Assembly: GCA_029561345.1 (NCBI GenBank)
Contig: JAKQJC010000022.1
Span: 86,232 to 150,231 of the forward strand
Direction of reading: 5' to 3'
Length of the DNA stretch: 64,000 nucleotides
Source of the DNA: Chloroflexota bacterium
Lineage (GTDB): Bacteria > Chloroflexota > Anaerolineae > Anaerolineales > Anaerolineaceae
Shown: piece after piece, positions 1-7,544 of the stretch
Position numbering within the stretch: position 1 is the first letter of the stretch
Layout: the number at the start of each line of letters is the position of its first letter
Position numbers and translations under genes: made by a program
The notes under the pieces: model-generated
What the model saw: only the letters and a program-made list of their open reading frames with translations
What the model was told of the DNA's origin: nothing
Databases searched by the model: none

Positions 1-698
1 TTCAGGTTTTCCAGGCTGGCAGATGAGACCCCAGTGAGGTAGGGGATGGGCTTGCGTTTGAGGGTTTCAAATCGCCGGCCAATGGCCTGGCCCAGGGCGC
101 CCCAATGGTGGCTTTCGGAGAGGCGCGCCTCCACATGGATGTGAACACTGGGTTGGCGGTTTTTATCCAGGTGCAGGCCGTATTCCGGGGTGAATCCGGT
201 GAGGGCGGCGGCCAGGGCGCTGGGGCCGCCTTCTCGGTTGGTGCGGGCGCCCAACACGGCATTGGCAAAAGCCACGGCTGAGCTTTCAGACCAGGCAATA
301 TGTTCGCCAAAAAGAGGGGTGTTTCCAAAGAGGTAAGGCGTGCAGGAACAGGTGGTGATGACGCCCATATCGGCAAAGGCCTGGATGACGCGCTGCTGGT
401 TGAGGGCAAAATCTTCAGAAATACCCAGAGTCTGCCAGTTTTCAATATCCATGCCGGCGGGGTTGAGGGTGGTGAGGACGCGCGCTTTGCCGCCGCCGCG
501 AGCCATTTCATCCAGAAATTCCAGCCCGGCCTCGCCCAGGTTATCGTAGGAAACACCGGATATTTGCACGGAAACCACGGGGATCATGCGTTCAGCGCCG
601 TAGATGACGCCAAGCGCATTGAGAATTTGCATGGCTTTTTGAACGGCGCGGCCGTTCTGCCCCTGTAACATGGCCAATTCTTCAGAAGAAAGCTGCAT
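1..698 (-). CDS. Aconitase X (AcnX) catalytic-subunit family dehydratase, partial (C-terminus cut by window edge)
   Basis: An open frame of 232 codons runs from an ATG at 698 off the left edge. The translation carries AcnX hallmarks: a Q-ISGVSYDNLGEAGLEF stretch near residues 45-61, TLNPAGMD near 77-84, a Cys pair in TTCSCTPYL (C117, C119; likely Fe-S ligand region), and ESSAVAFANAVLGARTNREG near 138-157. The family includes the large subunit of archaeal phosphomevalonate dehydratase and bacterial hydroxyproline dehydratases. The start lies 11 nt after the stop of the UbiD-family gene, so they are co-transcribed. That partner favours phosphomevalonate dehydratase (mevalonate 5-phosphate to trans-anhydromevalonate 5-phosphate). 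A small AcnX swivelling subunit would be expected just left of the window. The family call is firm; the substrate is inferred. Confidence 0.85.
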   Translation of the reverse strand, partial: MQLSSEELAMLQGQNGRAVQKAMQILNALGVIYGAERMIPVVSVQISGVSYDNLGEAGLEFLDEMARGGGKARVLTTLNPAGMDIENWQTLGISEDFALNQQRVIQAFADMGVITTCSCTPYLFGNTPLFGEHIAWSESSAVAFANAVLGARTNREGGPSALAAALTGFTPEYGLHLDKNRQPSVHIHVEARLSESHHWGALGQAIGRRFETLKRKPIPYLTGVSSASLENL

Positions 699-709
699 GA
701 GGTTACCTG

Positions 710-2008
710 CTAGATAAATTGGGAGACATCCACCTGTGGAAAGGGGATTCGGCCAAAAGCTTTGGCGTGAGATGACAGGGGCTGGGTGAGATCAAAGCCC
801 ATTTTCATGGTCTGGTGGGTTTCCGGGTCAGACGATGGATCCAGTGAAGACCCCTGTTCGCGGCCAAGCATCACCAGGTCGCGGTCACCCTGAAAACGCG
901 TGGCCATGGCCCATTCGACTTCGAGGGGGTTGTAGATATCAATATCCGCATCCACCACAAAGACATGCTTGCAGGAGCGGTGACCGGAAAAAGCGGCCAT
1001 GATGGCCTTTTTTCCATCGTCTTCATGCTGCTTGTCGATCTGGACAATGGCATGCAGCCAGGAGCAGCCGCCGGGATTGATGTTGACATCCAGACAGCGG
1101 ACCACCTGGTTGACGGCCTTAAAAATGGTGGGTTCGCGCGGCATACCCATTAACAATTTGTGTTCCAGAGCGCCGGGCAGCAGAGCGTGCCAGATGGGAT
1201 TTTTGCGGTGGGTGATGGCTTTCACCTCAAAGACGGGTTCCTGGCGAACGACATCCTGGGTTTCGGTGAGATCCACGAAAGGGCCTTCGGCATGCAGGCG
1301 GTCCAGATAGACGGTGCCCTCGAGAACAAATTCACTTTCGGCTGGAACCAGCACGTCCACCGTGCGGGCGCGGACCACCTCCACCGGCTGCATGGCATTG
1401 GCGATATCCAATTCATTAATGCCAATTTGCACCGAGGTGGCCGCGGCAGCCAGGATATTGGGAGCATTGCCGATGCAGACCGCCACATCCACAGCGCGCC
1501 GGTCGCGCAGGAAGGTGTCGAAATGGCGCGAGCGGACCACGCGCACCGCCAGCTCGGTGGGTGAAAACTGCATCAGGCGGTGAAAATCCACATTCTGACC
1601 ATGGAGCGGATGCCTGGCGATCATGATGCCTGAACTGATATAAGGGCCGCCATCGCCTTGACAGTGTATCAAGATGGGCAGTTCATCCAGGTTGGGGCTG
1701 AGGATGACCTCTTCCTGGCAGGGGGCATCGGCGACCACTTTGCAGGGAGATCGGCTGTCGATGGCGCGGGTGAGAAAGGGGATGATTTCGCGGGGTGAAA
1801 GACCAAAATAGCTGGCAAAGGCTTCTTTTGAGGCGAAGAGGTTGCCGGCAACGCGAAAAGGGCTTTCCTTGATATTTGAGAAAAGCACCGGCCGGGGTTC
1901 AAGGGCCTTCAAAACACCGGCGATTTCATAAGCTTTGGAGATGGGTTTTTCAGCCCGGGTCATTTGACCGGCATCGAGGAGGATTTGGATGTAATCACGC
2001 AAAGACAT
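710..2008 (-). CDS. UbiD-family decarboxylase, likely anhydromevalonate-phosphate decarboxylase type
   Basis: A 432-residue UbiD-fold protein; the family uses prenylated FMN to decarboxylate unsaturated acids. Typical motifs are present: LPILIHCQGDGGPYISSGI near 130-150, FHRLMQFSPTELAVRV near 165-180, AAAATS near 210, and EGPFVDLTETQD in the middle. At about 430 residues it is shorter than classical UbiD (about 490), and the body resembles archaeal UbiD paralogues that make isopentenyl phosphate from anhydromevalonate phosphate. The start is 1 nt after the stop of the THUMP methyltransferase, and the stop is 11 nt before the AcnX gene. The pairing with AcnX is the main argument for the mevalonate role. 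No UbiX (prFMN synthase) is in the window. An aromatic-acid decarboxylase remains possible. Confidence 0.8.
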   Translation of the reverse strand: MSLRDYIQILLDAGQMTRAEKPISKAYEIAGVLKALEPRPVLFSNIKESPFRVAGNLFASKEAFASYFGLSPREIIPFLTRAIDSRSPCKVVADAPCQEEVILSPNLDELPILIHCQGDGGPYISSGIMIARHPLHGQNVDFHRLMQFSPTELAVRVVRSRHFDTFLRDRRAVDVAVCIGNAPNILAAAATSVQIGINELDIANAMQPVEVVRARTVDVLVPAESEFVLEGTVYLDRLHAEGPFVDLTETQDVVRQEPVFEVKAITHRKNPIWHALLPGALEHKLLMGMPREPTIFKAVNQVVRCLDVNINPGGCSWLHAIVQIDKQHEDDGKKAIMAAFSGHRSCKHVFVVDADIDIYNPLEVEWAMATRFQGDRDLVMLGREQGSSLDPSSDPETHQTMKMGFDLTQPLSSHAKAFGRIPFPQVDVSQFI

Positions 2009-2009
2009 T

Positions 2010-3161
2010 TCAGACTACCTTTCCAAGGCCAAGGTGGACATTGATGCCACCGTTGCTAAAGCGGGTTGCTGTATCCAGTTTGAGGTGGGTGTGGCCAAGA
2101 AGCAGCGGGTCGCTGCAGAGGATGGCAACCTGCCACTGGGGGCAGGCGAGCCGCAGCACCTTGCCAAACTGGGCATAGAGATCGCGCAAGTCGCTATTGG
2201 ATGAAACGCGCACACCGTAAGGCGGGTTGGTGACCACCCAGCCGGGACCAGCCGGCGGATGAATGGCTGAAACAGCCTGCTGGTCAAATTGGATCCAGGG
2301 CAGCACGCCAGCCCGTTCGGCATTTACTTTGGCCATTTGAATGGCGCCGGCATCCCGGTCAGAGGCAAGGATGGGGGCGGCTGGAGGCGTGATTTTGGCC
2401 TGCGCCTCCTCCAGCAGGCGGTTCCAGGTTTTACCGATGAAACCTGGCCACTTCATAAAACTGAAGCTGCGGTGCAGTCCGGGGGCCAGGCCGGCCGCCA
2501 GCATGGCGGCTTCAATGGGGATGGTGCCTGAACCGCAGAATGGGTCGATGAGAGGAGATTGGGTATTCCAACCTGAGGCCATCAGCATGGCAGCCGCCAG
2601 GTTTTCGCGCAGAGGGGCTTTGGCCACCGCCTGTTTATAACCTCGGCGGTGCAGTTGATCGCCGGAAGAGTCGATGCTGATGGTGACGTGGTTGTTATCC
2701 AAACGGACGATGATGAGCTGGGGCTGCTGTGTCTCAGCTGTTTCATCATGCTCCGCCAGCGGGGAGACTTTGCCAAGCCGGTCGCCGATGGCTTTTACAA
2801 TTCTTTCGGCAACGCCGTCAGAATGGTACAGGCGGGAGTGGTGACAGGTCACCCGCAGTGCCACCGGCTGGCCAGGAGGAATAAATTTTTCCCAGGGCAA
2901 TTGGGCCGCTTTTTTGTGCAGTTCCCAGAAGGCGGTGGCCATAAAGTCGCCAAAACGCACCAGGATGCGGCTGGGGGTGCGCAGATGCAGGTTCGCCCGG
3001 TAGAGATCTTCCATGGATCCAGAAAAGGTGATGCCTCCGGTTTCCAGACTACCGTCTGGAAAGAGGCGGGGGGGCAGGTTGAGGCTTTGAATTTCCTGCA
3101 AAGTGACCCGTTCCAGTCCTGGAACACAGACCGCAAAAAGCGTGAAGGGGGGTGGGGGCAT
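2010..3161 (-). CDS. THUMP-domain class I SAM-dependent RNA methyltransferase (RlmL N-half/TrmN-like)
   Basis: A 383-residue protein starting MPPPPFTLFAVC. It has a THUMP-type RNA-binding N-terminal half (roughly 1-160) and a Rossmann methyltransferase half. The SAM site is DPFCGSGTIPIEAAML near 210-225, the acidic loop ILASDRDAGAI lies near 268, and the catalytic VTNPPYGVR motif near 310 is typical of N2-guanine methyltransferases. The family modifies 23S rRNA (m2G2445) or tRNA. I chose the ATG at 3161 over an upstream in-frame start at 3185 because it gives a TGATG junction with the YgiQ stop and a GAGG about 9 nt upstream. It sits in the long minus-strand operon ending in UbiD/AcnX. The exact RNA target is unknown. 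Confidence 0.85.
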   Translation of the reverse strand: MPPPPFTLFAVCVPGLERVTLQEIQSLNLPPRLFPDGSLETGGITFSGSMEDLYRANLHLRTPSRILVRFGDFMATAFWELHKKAAQLPWEKFIPPGQPVALRVTCHHSRLYHSDGVAERIVKAIGDRLGKVSPLAEHDETAETQQPQLIIVRLDNNHVTISIDSSGDQLHRRGYKQAVAKAPLRENLAAAMLMASGWNTQSPLIDPFCGSGTIPIEAAMLAAGLAPGLHRSFSFMKWPGFIGKTWNRLLEEAQAKITPPAAPILASDRDAGAIQMAKVNAERAGVLPWIQFDQQAVSAIHPPAGPGWVVTNPPYGVRVSSNSDLRDLYAQFGKVLRLACPQWQVAILCSDPLLLGHTHLKLDTATRFSNGGINVHLGLGKVV

Positions 3162-4852
3162 CAAGGTTTTTCCTCGGTAATCCATCTTTTCTGGCGTTCC
3201 TTACGGGCGGTATCTTTTTCAACGAAGAGTTTTTCACCCGTAAAGGGATTGGTTTCGGTGTAATACATCAACCCGGCATATGTGGACGGCAACGGGGTGA
3301 AGATTTGCACCTGTTCGGGGTGGATATGCAGTTCCTGGGCGGCAAAATGGCGCAGGTTGCGCATGTCCATGTCTGTGCAGCCTGGATAAGCTGCGATCAA
3401 ATAATAGGTGAGGAATTGTTTTTGGGGTGATTTTTCGACGGCGGCATCGAAGCGTTTCTTAAAGGCCAGCAAATCAGCCCGTCCTGTTTTACCCATCAGG
3501 GCAAGAATATGATCCTGGGTGTGTTCAGGGGCAATTTTCATCTGGCCGGAAGTGTGGTGGGCGACCACTTCTTCAAGATATGCCTGACCGTTTCTGGGGT
3601 CATTCAAAATCAAATCATAGCGGATGCCGGAGGCCAGGAAGATCTTGCGGATACCCTTGATTTGGCGCAGGCGGCGCAGCAGGCGGAGTTGAGGCTGGTG
3701 GTTGATATGAAGGGAAGGACAGGCTTTGGGGTAGAGGCAGCGGCGGTGAGGACAGGCGCCATCCTTGAGTTTCTTTTCGCACTCGAAGCCATACATATTG
3801 GCGGTTGGCCCGCCCACATCCTGAATGATGCCTTTGAAAGCGGGCAGATGGGTCAGGGCTTCCACTTCGGCCGCGATGGAGTCTTCACTGCGCCAGCGAA
3901 CCGTGCGGCCTTCGTGCACGGCAATGGCGCAGAAATTGCATTCGCCATAACAGCCTCGGTGGCTGGATACAGAAAAGCGAATGGTTTCAAGTGCTTTGAC
4001 CGTTCCCTGGGCAGCATAAAAGGGGTGAAGGTCGCGTTCAAACGAGAGGCCGTAGACGGCATCCATTTCAGCCTGGGTGAGGTAAGGCGGCGGGGGATTC
4101 TGCACCAGGAAGCGGTCACCGTGCTGCTGTACCAATCCCCTGGCGGTGATGGGGTCGCTGTTGTGGTAAAAAGTGTGAAACATTTCGGTGAAAAGCGCCT
4201 TATCCTGTTTGACGTTTTCATAAGAGGGGAGAATCAGCGCGTTGGCCGGGGGGGTGCGGGTGATGTAACACAGCCCGCGAATATTCTGAACCGGATTTCC
4301 TGCATCCAGGGCGCAGGCCAGGGCCACCACGGAAGATTCAGCCATGCCGTAGAGAAGATAATCAGCCTTGGCGTCAAAGAGGATGGAGCGGCGAACCGCG
4401 TCGTCCCAAAAATCATAATGAGCCACCCTGCGCAAGGAGGCTTCCAGCCCGCCCAGGACAATGGGCCGGGTATTTTTGAATGCCCGGCGGATCAGGTTGG
4501 TGTAAACCATGGAGGCGCGGTCAGGGCGGCGGTTGTTGACTCCCCCTGGCGTGTAGTCATCACTTTTGCGCTTTTTACGCGAGGCAGTGTAGTTGGCCAG
4601 CATGGAATCGACGCTGCCCGCCGTGACGCCCCAGAAAAGACGGGGTTCGCCCAGGCGGGAAATATCCCCCGTCCCAGTCATATCGGGTTGGGCAATGATG
4701 CCAACGTGAAAACCCGCGTTGAGGAGAATTTTGCCAATCAGGGCTGCGCCAATATAGGGGCTGTCCACATAGGAATCACCGGTGACGATGATGACATCGA
4801 GGGACTTCCATCCGAGGCGGGTGCATTCTTCCAGAGTGGTCGGTAAAAACAT
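3161..4852 (-). CDS. YgiQ family radical SAM protein
   Basis: A 563-residue protein starting MFLPTTLEECTRLGW. The N-terminal part resembles the YgiQ cobalamin-binding-like region (VTGDSYVDSPYIGAALIGK, LFWGVTAGSVDSM). The central radical SAM core has the C-x3-C-x2-C cluster motif in CYGECNFC near residue 310, followed by GRTVRWRSEDSI. The C-terminal region contains PEHTQDHIL and the family's YYTETNPFTG segment near the end. Its biochemical role is not established in the literature I know. The ATG at 4852 follows an AAGG by 6 nt; a TTG at 4873 is a weaker alternative. Its last bases overlap the start of the THUMP methyltransferase, which implies translational coupling. Confidence 0.9.
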   Translation of the reverse strand: MFLPTTLEECTRLGWKSLDVIIVTGDSYVDSPYIGAALIGKILLNAGFHVGIIAQPDMTGTGDISRLGEPRLFWGVTAGSVDSMLANYTASRKKRKSDDYTPGGVNNRRPDRASMVYTNLIRRAFKNTRPIVLGGLEASLRRVAHYDFWDDAVRRSILFDAKADYLLYGMAESSVVALACALDAGNPVQNIRGLCYITRTPPANALILPSYENVKQDKALFTEMFHTFYHNSDPITARGLVQQHGDRFLVQNPPPPYLTQAEMDAVYGLSFERDLHPFYAAQGTVKALETIRFSVSSHRGCYGECNFCAIAVHEGRTVRWRSEDSIAAEVEALTHLPAFKGIIQDVGGPTANMYGFECEKKLKDGACPHRRCLYPKACPSLHINHQPQLRLLRRLRQIKGIRKIFLASGIRYDLILNDPRNGQAYLEEVVAHHTSGQMKIAPEHTQDHILALMGKTGRADLLAFKKRFDAAVEKSPQKQFLTYYLIAAYPGCTDMDMRNLRHFAAQELHIHPEQVQIFTPLPSTYAGLMYYTETNPFTGEKLFVEKDTARKERQKRWITEEKP

Positions 4853-4909
4853 GGTTGACCTTATTGTGGACAAGATTTCTCTGAATTTTACCTCTTAGCG
4901 GGTTGAAAT

Positions 4910-5608
4910 TCAATGGGCAGTTTCCTCTTCCAGAAGCCGTGCTGCCGCTGCGGCAAAATCGGCCGGATCGGGGGCCGCGAATGAACAGAGTTTTCTGGAA
5001 AGAGGGTGGACGAAGGATATCTGGCAGGCATGAAGCGCCAGGCGCGGCATCCAACCTGGATCGGGTGGCTGACTTTGATAGGTGTAAAGCGGATCGGCCA
5101 TAATGGGGAAGCCGCAGTAGGCCAGATGGGAGCGAATTTGATGCGTATAGCCAGTGCGCGGGCTGGCTTCCAGGAGGGCTGCCAGGGCGCATGATTGCAA
5201 TATCCTAAATTCCGTTGTCGCGGGTTGACCGCGGTCAAAATCAACCCGGGTACGGTGGCGGCGGTCGGCATTGGCGCGCAGGGGAAATTCGGCCAAAAAT
5301 TCCTGCCAGGGCGGGCAGCCGCAGATCAAAGCGCGGTAGATCTTTTTTACTTCCCGTTCGCGAAACTGGCGGTTCAGTTCCTGGTGAGCTTGCGTTGTGC
5401 GGGCCACAAGGATAACCCCGCTGGTGTCCCGGTCCAGACGGTGGACGATAAAAATGGGTCCATAGAGGGGTTCCAGGACTGATTTTAAATGCGGCAAAGA
5501 CGATTGATAACCATCCGGCACAGAGAGCAGGCCGGCTGGCTTATTCAAAACAAGAAACGTTTCATCCAAATAGAGAATATCGGGCTGAACAGATGGAGGA
5601 AGGGTCAA
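4910..5608 (-). CDS. RluA-family pseudouridine synthase
   Basis: A 232-residue protein with the RluA catalytic motif HRLDRDTSG near residues 56-64, preceded by LNKPAGLLSVPDG and followed by KKIYRALICG and GYTHQIRSHLAYCGFPI. These set the family that isomerises uridine in rRNA or tRNA. No S4 domain is seen at the N-terminus, so it resembles RluA/TruC more than RluD. The start appears to be TTG, 4 nt after the stop of the CheC-like gene; no ATG lies early enough in the frame and the ribosome-binding site is poor. Translational coupling to the upstream gene would explain this. The modified position cannot be told. Confidence 0.85.
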   Translation of the reverse strand: MTLPPSVQPDILYLDETFLVLNKPAGLLSVPDGYQSSLPHLKSVLEPLYGPIFIVHRLDRDTSGVILVARTTQAHQELNRQFREREVKKIYRALICGCPPWQEFLAEFPLRANADRRHRTRVDFDRGQPATTEFRILQSCALAALLEASPRTGYTHQIRSHLAYCGFPIMADPLYTYQSQPPDPGWMPRLALHACQISFVHPLSRKLCSFAAPDPADFAAAAARLLEEETAH

Positions 5609-5612
5609 ATTC

Positions 5613-6206
5613 TTATTGGGTCCGCATATTGTTCAGGGCATTGACGGTCGAAAGGTCCGGAACATACCAGAAATCGGCCTGAATATCTTGTTTGTGGGCG
5701 GTGATGATGTTGGTGCGGATGGTGATGACGCGCTCAACTTTCTCGCCGGCATGGGCAACGATGATGGTGAGGATGGCACTGACCATATCCAGCATGACAG
5801 CGGGTGGCGTCACCACGGTTTCCTTACCGGTGATTTGGGCAATACCGTTGAGGAAAAAGGCGCCGGTTAAATTGCCAACTTCGGCCAGGGCTGAACGTCC
5901 CATGCCTTCGAGTTCCTGGTTGGTGCCGATGGGGTCATCCATGAGCATATCCACCATTTCAAGGGCTTTCTTGAGGGGCATGATCAGCATGAACTGGCCG
6001 GCCATTTCGCCTTCAGCACGTAAATACACACCCACCGCTTCGTTTTCGGGGCCGCCGACCAGAGAGGGAATTTGCAGGATGGGTACAAAATTGATCTCTG
6101 GGGCTGTAAAGGATAATTCTTCGCCAATCATATCTGACAACCCGCTGATGGATTTTTTGATACCAGCGGAGGCCAAGGATTGGATCATGTCGCGGAGAGA
6201 TTCCAT
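5613..6206 (-). CDS. CheC-family CheY-P phosphatase-like protein
   Basis: A 197-residue protein with one CheC/CheX/FliY active-site motif. In SALAEVGNLTGAFF the S, E and N are spaced as in [DS]-x3-E-x2-N, and a proline follows 22 residues after the Asn (KETVVTPP). CheC normally has two such sites and only this one is clear. The N-terminal helix (MESLRDMIQSLASAG) precedes a segment resembling the first half of the CheC pseudo-repeat. The family dephosphorylates CheY-P or related response regulators. No chemotaxis gene is visible nearby; it heads a minus-strand operon of RNA-modification genes and lies divergently from an EAL/HDOD signalling gene. The partner is unknown. Confidence 0.75.
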   Translation of the reverse strand: MESLRDMIQSLASAGIKKSISGLSDMIGEELSFTAPEINFVPILQIPSLVGGPENEAVGVYLRAEGEMAGQFMLIMPLKKALEMVDMLMDDPIGTNQELEGMGRSALAEVGNLTGAFFLNGIAQITGKETVVTPPAVMLDMVSAILTIIVAHAGEKVERVITIRTNIITAHKQDIQADFWYVPDLSTVNALNNMRTQ

Positions 6207-6243
6207 AATTGAGCTGCCCTTTCTAAAAAACCCTTAATCATTA

Positions 6244-6272
6244 TTGACTTACCCTGACTTATCATCTATTAT
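6244..6272 (+). promoter_or_regulatory. Sigma70-like promoter for the EAL/HDOD gene
   Basis: TTGACT (6244-6249), a 17-nt spacer, then TATTAT (6267-6272) lie in the AT-rich divergent region, about 64 nt before the start at 6336. A TATAAT also begins at 6270 but would need a 20-nt spacer. Confidence 0.55.
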
Positions 6273-6335
6273 AATTCAAGAAAGTTTTTTTGCAATTATT
6301 TTTTACATTTGGTGCTGACTGACAACGGAGTAAAA

Positions 6336-7544
6336 ATGGTGAGTGTTTATGTAACCAGGCAGCCTATATATACAGCATCATTGGATGTATATGGTTATGA
6401 ATTGCTTTGCCGGATCAATGATCTTCCTGAAGCGGGGTCTGAAAATGCGGGCGAGGCTACATCCACCGTTATCATCAATGCCTTCCTGGAAATTGGTCTG
6501 AAAAGAATTGTGAATGAAAAACTGGCCTTCATAAAAATTGACCGAAATTTCCTTTTAGGCAAGCATCCTCTCCCCTTTCTCAAAGATAATGTAGCTTTAG
6601 AAATTTTACCGCAAGGGGCGATTGACCAGGAGACCCTGAATGGGATCAGTGAGCTGTCAAAAAAACATTACACCCTGGTTCTGGACAGCAATGAATTCAC
6701 TCAAACCACAGCCCCCGGTTATTTGAAGCATTTTCAGATAGCCAAAGTATGTATTGGTGCAAACAACCAGCTCAATATTAAGCGGCATGTCTGGGATTTA
6801 CGGCGGCACCCGGTCAAATTGCTGGCTTACAAAATTGAGTCGCGTGAAGACTTTGATTTCTGCAAGCAGCTTGGCTTTGATTATTTTCAGGGCTCATTCC
6901 TTTCACGCCCGAATGTCATCAAGGGGCGACGGCTTCCTGCCCGCCGGATTGCCATTCTGGAACTTCTATCACGGCTTTATGACCCGGATGTAACGATCAA
7001 GGAATTGGAAGATCTGTTAAAGCAAGATGTATCCATGAGCTATAAGCTCTTGAGAATGATCAATTCTGCCTATTATGGCGTCGGCAATGAAGTCGATTCC
7101 ATCCGTCAGGCGCTTGTTTTGCTGGGGTTAAATCAATTGAGGGCCTGGCTGTGCCTGCTATCGCTCATGGCTGTGGATGATCAACCCAGCACCCTGACGA
7201 CCACTGCTATGATCAGGGGCAAGATGTGCGAACTGCTGGCTCACGCCATGCGCGAGAAACCAGAGGAGCGTTATTTCACGGCTGGACTGCTGTCTATGCT
7301 GGATGTATTGATGGAACAGCCCATGGAGGATATTCTGGCAGATTTACCCCTGATTGAAGAGCTTAAAGAAGCCCTGCTGAATAAATCTGGGAGCATCGGT
7401 CAGGTGTTGAACTGTGTGCTGGCCTATGAAAACGGTCAATGGGACCAGGTTGGTTTGCCTGGTTTGCGGCAGGCGCAGATCCGTGAGGCTTATTTACAAT
7501 CAATTGCCTGGACGGTGGAAATTAGCCGGAAAATCAATATGTGA
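6336..7544 (+). CDS. YuxH-like signalling protein: degenerate EAL domain plus HDOD domain
   Basis: A 402-residue protein starting MVSVYVTRQPIYTASLDVYG. The N-terminal half (about 1-195) is an EAL-like fold in which the signature reads ELLCR instead of EALLR, with KIDRNFLL and VLDSNEF as other degenerate landmarks, so phosphodiesterase activity is doubtful. The C-terminal half (about 200-400) is an HDOD domain with DVSMSYKLLRMINSAYYG. This architecture is the YuxH family of signalling proteins. The ATG at 6336 has GGAG 6 nt upstream, and an upstream TTG at 6309 lacks a ribosome-binding site. Its 3' end overlaps the convergent BNR gene by 11 bp. Confidence 0.85.
   Translation: MVSVYVTRQPIYTASLDVYGYELLCRINDLPEAGSENAGEATSTVIINAFLEIGLKRIVNEKLAFIKIDRNFLLGKHPLPFLKDNVALEILPQGAIDQETLNGISELSKKHYTLVLDSNEFTQTTAPGYLKHFQIAKVCIGANNQLNIKRHVWDLRRHPVKLLAYKIESREDFDFCKQLGFDYFQGSFLSRPNVIKGRRLPARRIAILELLSRLYDPDVTIKELEDLLKQDVSMSYKLLRMINSAYYGVGNEVDSIRQALVLLGLNQLRAWLCLLSLMAVDDQPSTLTTTAMIRGKMCELLAHAMREKPEERYFTAGLLSMLDVLMEQPMEDILADLPLIEELKEALLNKSGSIGQVLNCVLAYENGQWDQVGLPGLRQAQIREAYLQSIAWTVEISRKINM

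Noticed and set aside
2..556. Minus-strand frame of 184 codons at the left edge
   Set aside because: It is the wrong frame; the adjacent minus-strand frame encodes unmistakable AcnX sequence from 698 to the edge.
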